Assembly: GCA_013361595.1 (NCBI GenBank) | Contig: JABFXT010000234.1 | Location: 1 to 7,827, forward strand | From: Nocardia sp. | GTDB taxonomy: Bacteria; Actinomycetota; Actinomycetes; Mycobacteriales; Mycobacteriaceae | Length of the DNA stretch: 7,827 bases | Reading direction: 5' to 3' | In this document: positions 6,235-7,827 of the stretch, piece by piece | How positions within the stretch are numbered: position 1 is the first letter of the stretch | Layout: each line of letters starts with the position of its first letter | Translations under genes and position numbers: made by a program | Notes under the pieces: generated by a model | What the model saw: only the letters and a program-made list of their open reading frames with translations | What the model was told of the DNA's origin: nothing | The model's database searches: none

Positions 6235-7827
6235 TCAGTCGGCGGCGGCGACCAGCGGTTCCAGGGTGAGGTCGGGCATTTCCTTCTGGATGTACTGCAA
6301 CCGCCATTTATCGCTGAACAACGCCAGGATGGCGCCGTCGGTGCGGGTGAAGACCTCCACGCCGCGCTGACGGTCCAGTTCGGGTGCCGACTCGGCATCG
6401 GTGCGCCGCGCGATGGTGTAGGCGAGATGATCGAGCTGGGTCTCGACCCCGAATTCGCCCTGCATCCGGGCGGTCACCACTTCGAACTGCATCGGACCGA
6501 CGGCCGCGAGCACCGGCGAGGCGTCACCGCGCGAATCGTTGCGCAGCACCTGCACGACACCTTCGGAATCGAGCTGGTCGATGGCCTTGCGGAACTGCTT
6601 GTACTTACCCGCGCTCTGCGCCCGCAGTGCCGCGAAATGTTCCGGCGCGAACGAGGGGATCGGCGGGAATTCGACCTTCTTGTCCACGAAAAGGGTGTGG
6701 CCGGGGGCCAGGGCGGTCGCGTTCACCAGGCCCACCACATCACCGGGATAGGCGGTGTCCACGGTGGCGCGTTCACGGCCGAACACCGTGAGCGCGTACT
6801 TGGTCGCGAACGGGCGGCCCGTCTGCGCGTGGGTCACCACCATGCCGCGTTCGAATTCGCCGGAGACGATCCGCATGAACGCCAGCCGGTCACGATGCGC
6901 GGTATCCATTCCGGCCTGCACCTTGAACACGACGGCGCTGAACGGATCCGCGGTCTCGCGCGGGGTGCCGTCGACCGCGGGCCGGGCGCGGGGGGCCGGA
7001 GCCAGCGCGACCAGGGTCTCCAGCAACTGCCGCACGCCGAAGTTCAGCATGGCCGAGGCGTAGATCACCGGCGAGGTCTGCCCGGCGAGGAAGAGTTCCT
7101 GGTCGTGGTCCTGTCCGGTGGCCGAGAGCAGTTCGCTCTCCTCCGCCGCGGTGCTCCACGGCTCGCCCTCCCTGGCCTCGGCGGCCTCGGGGGTCAGTGA
7201 TTCTTCCGGCGCGATGGTCGCGCCACCGGCGGTCCGGGTGAAGTGGATGTATTCGGTGGCCGTGCCGTCGGGTCCGCGGCGCAGCAGGCCCCGGAAATCA
7301 CCGGCGATCCCGACCGGCAGGAACAGGGGTGTGGGGGTGAGCCCGATCCGTTCGTCGATCTCGTCGAGTAGCTCCAGGGGCGCGCGCCCGGGCCGGTCCC
7401 ATTTGTTGATGACGGTGATCACCGGGATGCCGCGGTGGCGGCACACCTGGAAGAGTTTCAGCGTCTGCGGCTCCAGACCCTTCGCGGCGTCGATCAGCAT
7501 GACCGCGGCGTCCACCGCCGTCAGCACACGGTAGGTGTCCTCGGAGAAATCGGAGTGGCCCGGCGTATCGACCAGATTGATCACATTGTCGATCTCGGAG
7601 CCGGCCGCCCGGTAGTTGAACTGCAGCGCGGTGGAGCTCACCGAGATTCCGCGCGCCTTCTCCATCTCCATCCAGTCCGACACCGTCGACTTCCGGCCCG
7701 CTTTGCCGTGGATGGCGCCCGCCTCGGAGATCTTGCGGGCATGCAGCGCGAGCGCTTCGGTCAACGTCGATTTACCCGCGTCGGGATGGGAGATCACGGC
7801 GAAGGTGCGACGCCGCGACACCTCGGC
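6235..7827 (-). CDS. prfC: peptide chain release factor 3 (5' end outside window)
   Basis: Translational GTPase that removes RF1/RF2 from the ribosome after peptide release. Counting from the GTG at 7821: G1 SHPDAGKS (11-18), switch I RGISVSST (57-64), G3 DTPGHSDF (85-92), G4 NKWD (139-142), G5-like SAM (256-258) in a segment ending LNFGVRQLLE. Strong RF3 hallmarks are SDWMEMEKARGIS (48-60), DQELFLAGQTSPV (240-252), VFKVQAGMDTAHRDRLAFMR and VGPMQFEVVTARM. The length, 528 residues from that GTG, equals the usual RF3 size. However, the frame stays open to the window edge (Ala-Glu before the GTG) and the family normally has about ten or more residues before RRTF, so the true start is probably outside. 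All GTPase motifs are intact. It is convergent with the SnoaL-like gene, with 6 nt between the stops. Confidence 0.96.
   Translation of the reverse strand, partial: AEVSRRRTFAVISHPDAGKSTLTEALALHARKISEAGAIHGKAGRKSTVSDWMEMEKARGISVSSTALQFNYRAAGSEIDNVINLVDTPGHSDFSEDTYRVLTAVDAAVMLIDAAKGLEPQTLKLFQVCRHRGIPVITVINKWDRPGRAPLELLDEIDERIGLTPTPLFLPVGIAGDFRGLLRRGPDGTATEYIHFTRTAGGATIAPEESLTPEAAEAREGEPWSTAAEESELLSATGQDHDQELFLAGQTSPVIYASAMLNFGVRQLLETLVALAPAPRARPAVDGTPRETADPFSAVVFKVQAGMDTAHRDRLAFMRIVSGEFERGMVVTHAQTGRPFATKYALTVFGRERATVDTAYPGDVVGLVNATALAPGHTLFVDKKVEFPPIPSFAPEHFAALRAQSAGKYKQFRKAIDQLDSEGVVQVLRNDSRGDASPVLAAVGPMQFEVVTARMQGEFGVETQLDHLAYTIARRTDAESAPELDRQRGVEVFTRTDGAILALFSDKWRLQYIQKEMPDLTLEPLVAAAD

Overview
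The window is about 68-70 % GC with strong third-position G/C bias, GTG as well as ATG starts, and tightly packed genes. It reads as chromosomal DNA of a high-GC actinobacterium. The proteins look Nocardia- or Rhodococcus-like (Mycobacteriales), but that genus-level guess is an inference from protein style. No insertion sequence, phage gene, tRNA, rRNA or CRISPR array is visible.

Layout: (1) 1-1791 (+), the nearly complete 3' part of an ABC-F ATPase of Uup type, a ribosome-associated translation factor. (2) 1804-2643 (-), a DUF4393/Abi-alpha-like protein, convergent with the ABC-F gene. (3) 2634-3956 (-), a DUF445 membrane protein that overlaps gene 2 by 10 nt, so the two form a translationally coupled operon (DUF445 first). 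(4) 3957-4249, a divergent intergenic region holding a candidate extended -10 and two inverted repeats. (5) 4250-5257 (+), a second, paralogous DUF4393/Abi-alpha-like protein. (6) 5419-6228 (+), a SnoaL-like/NTF2-fold protein with long low-complexity tails. (7) 6235-7827 (-), peptide chain release factor 3 (prfC), running off the right edge and convergent with gene 6 with only 6 nt between the stop codons.

The two edge genes are translation factors acting on the ribosome. The interior holds the less understood part: a DUF445 membrane protein flanked by two diverged copies of the same Abi-alpha-like family, read from one shared divergent control region. The family name comes from phage abortive infection, but nothing here (no nuclease, no toxin pair, no mobile element, ordinary base composition) shows defence. 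A conserved chromosomal, possibly envelope-linked module is equally likely. This trio is the most interesting object in the window.
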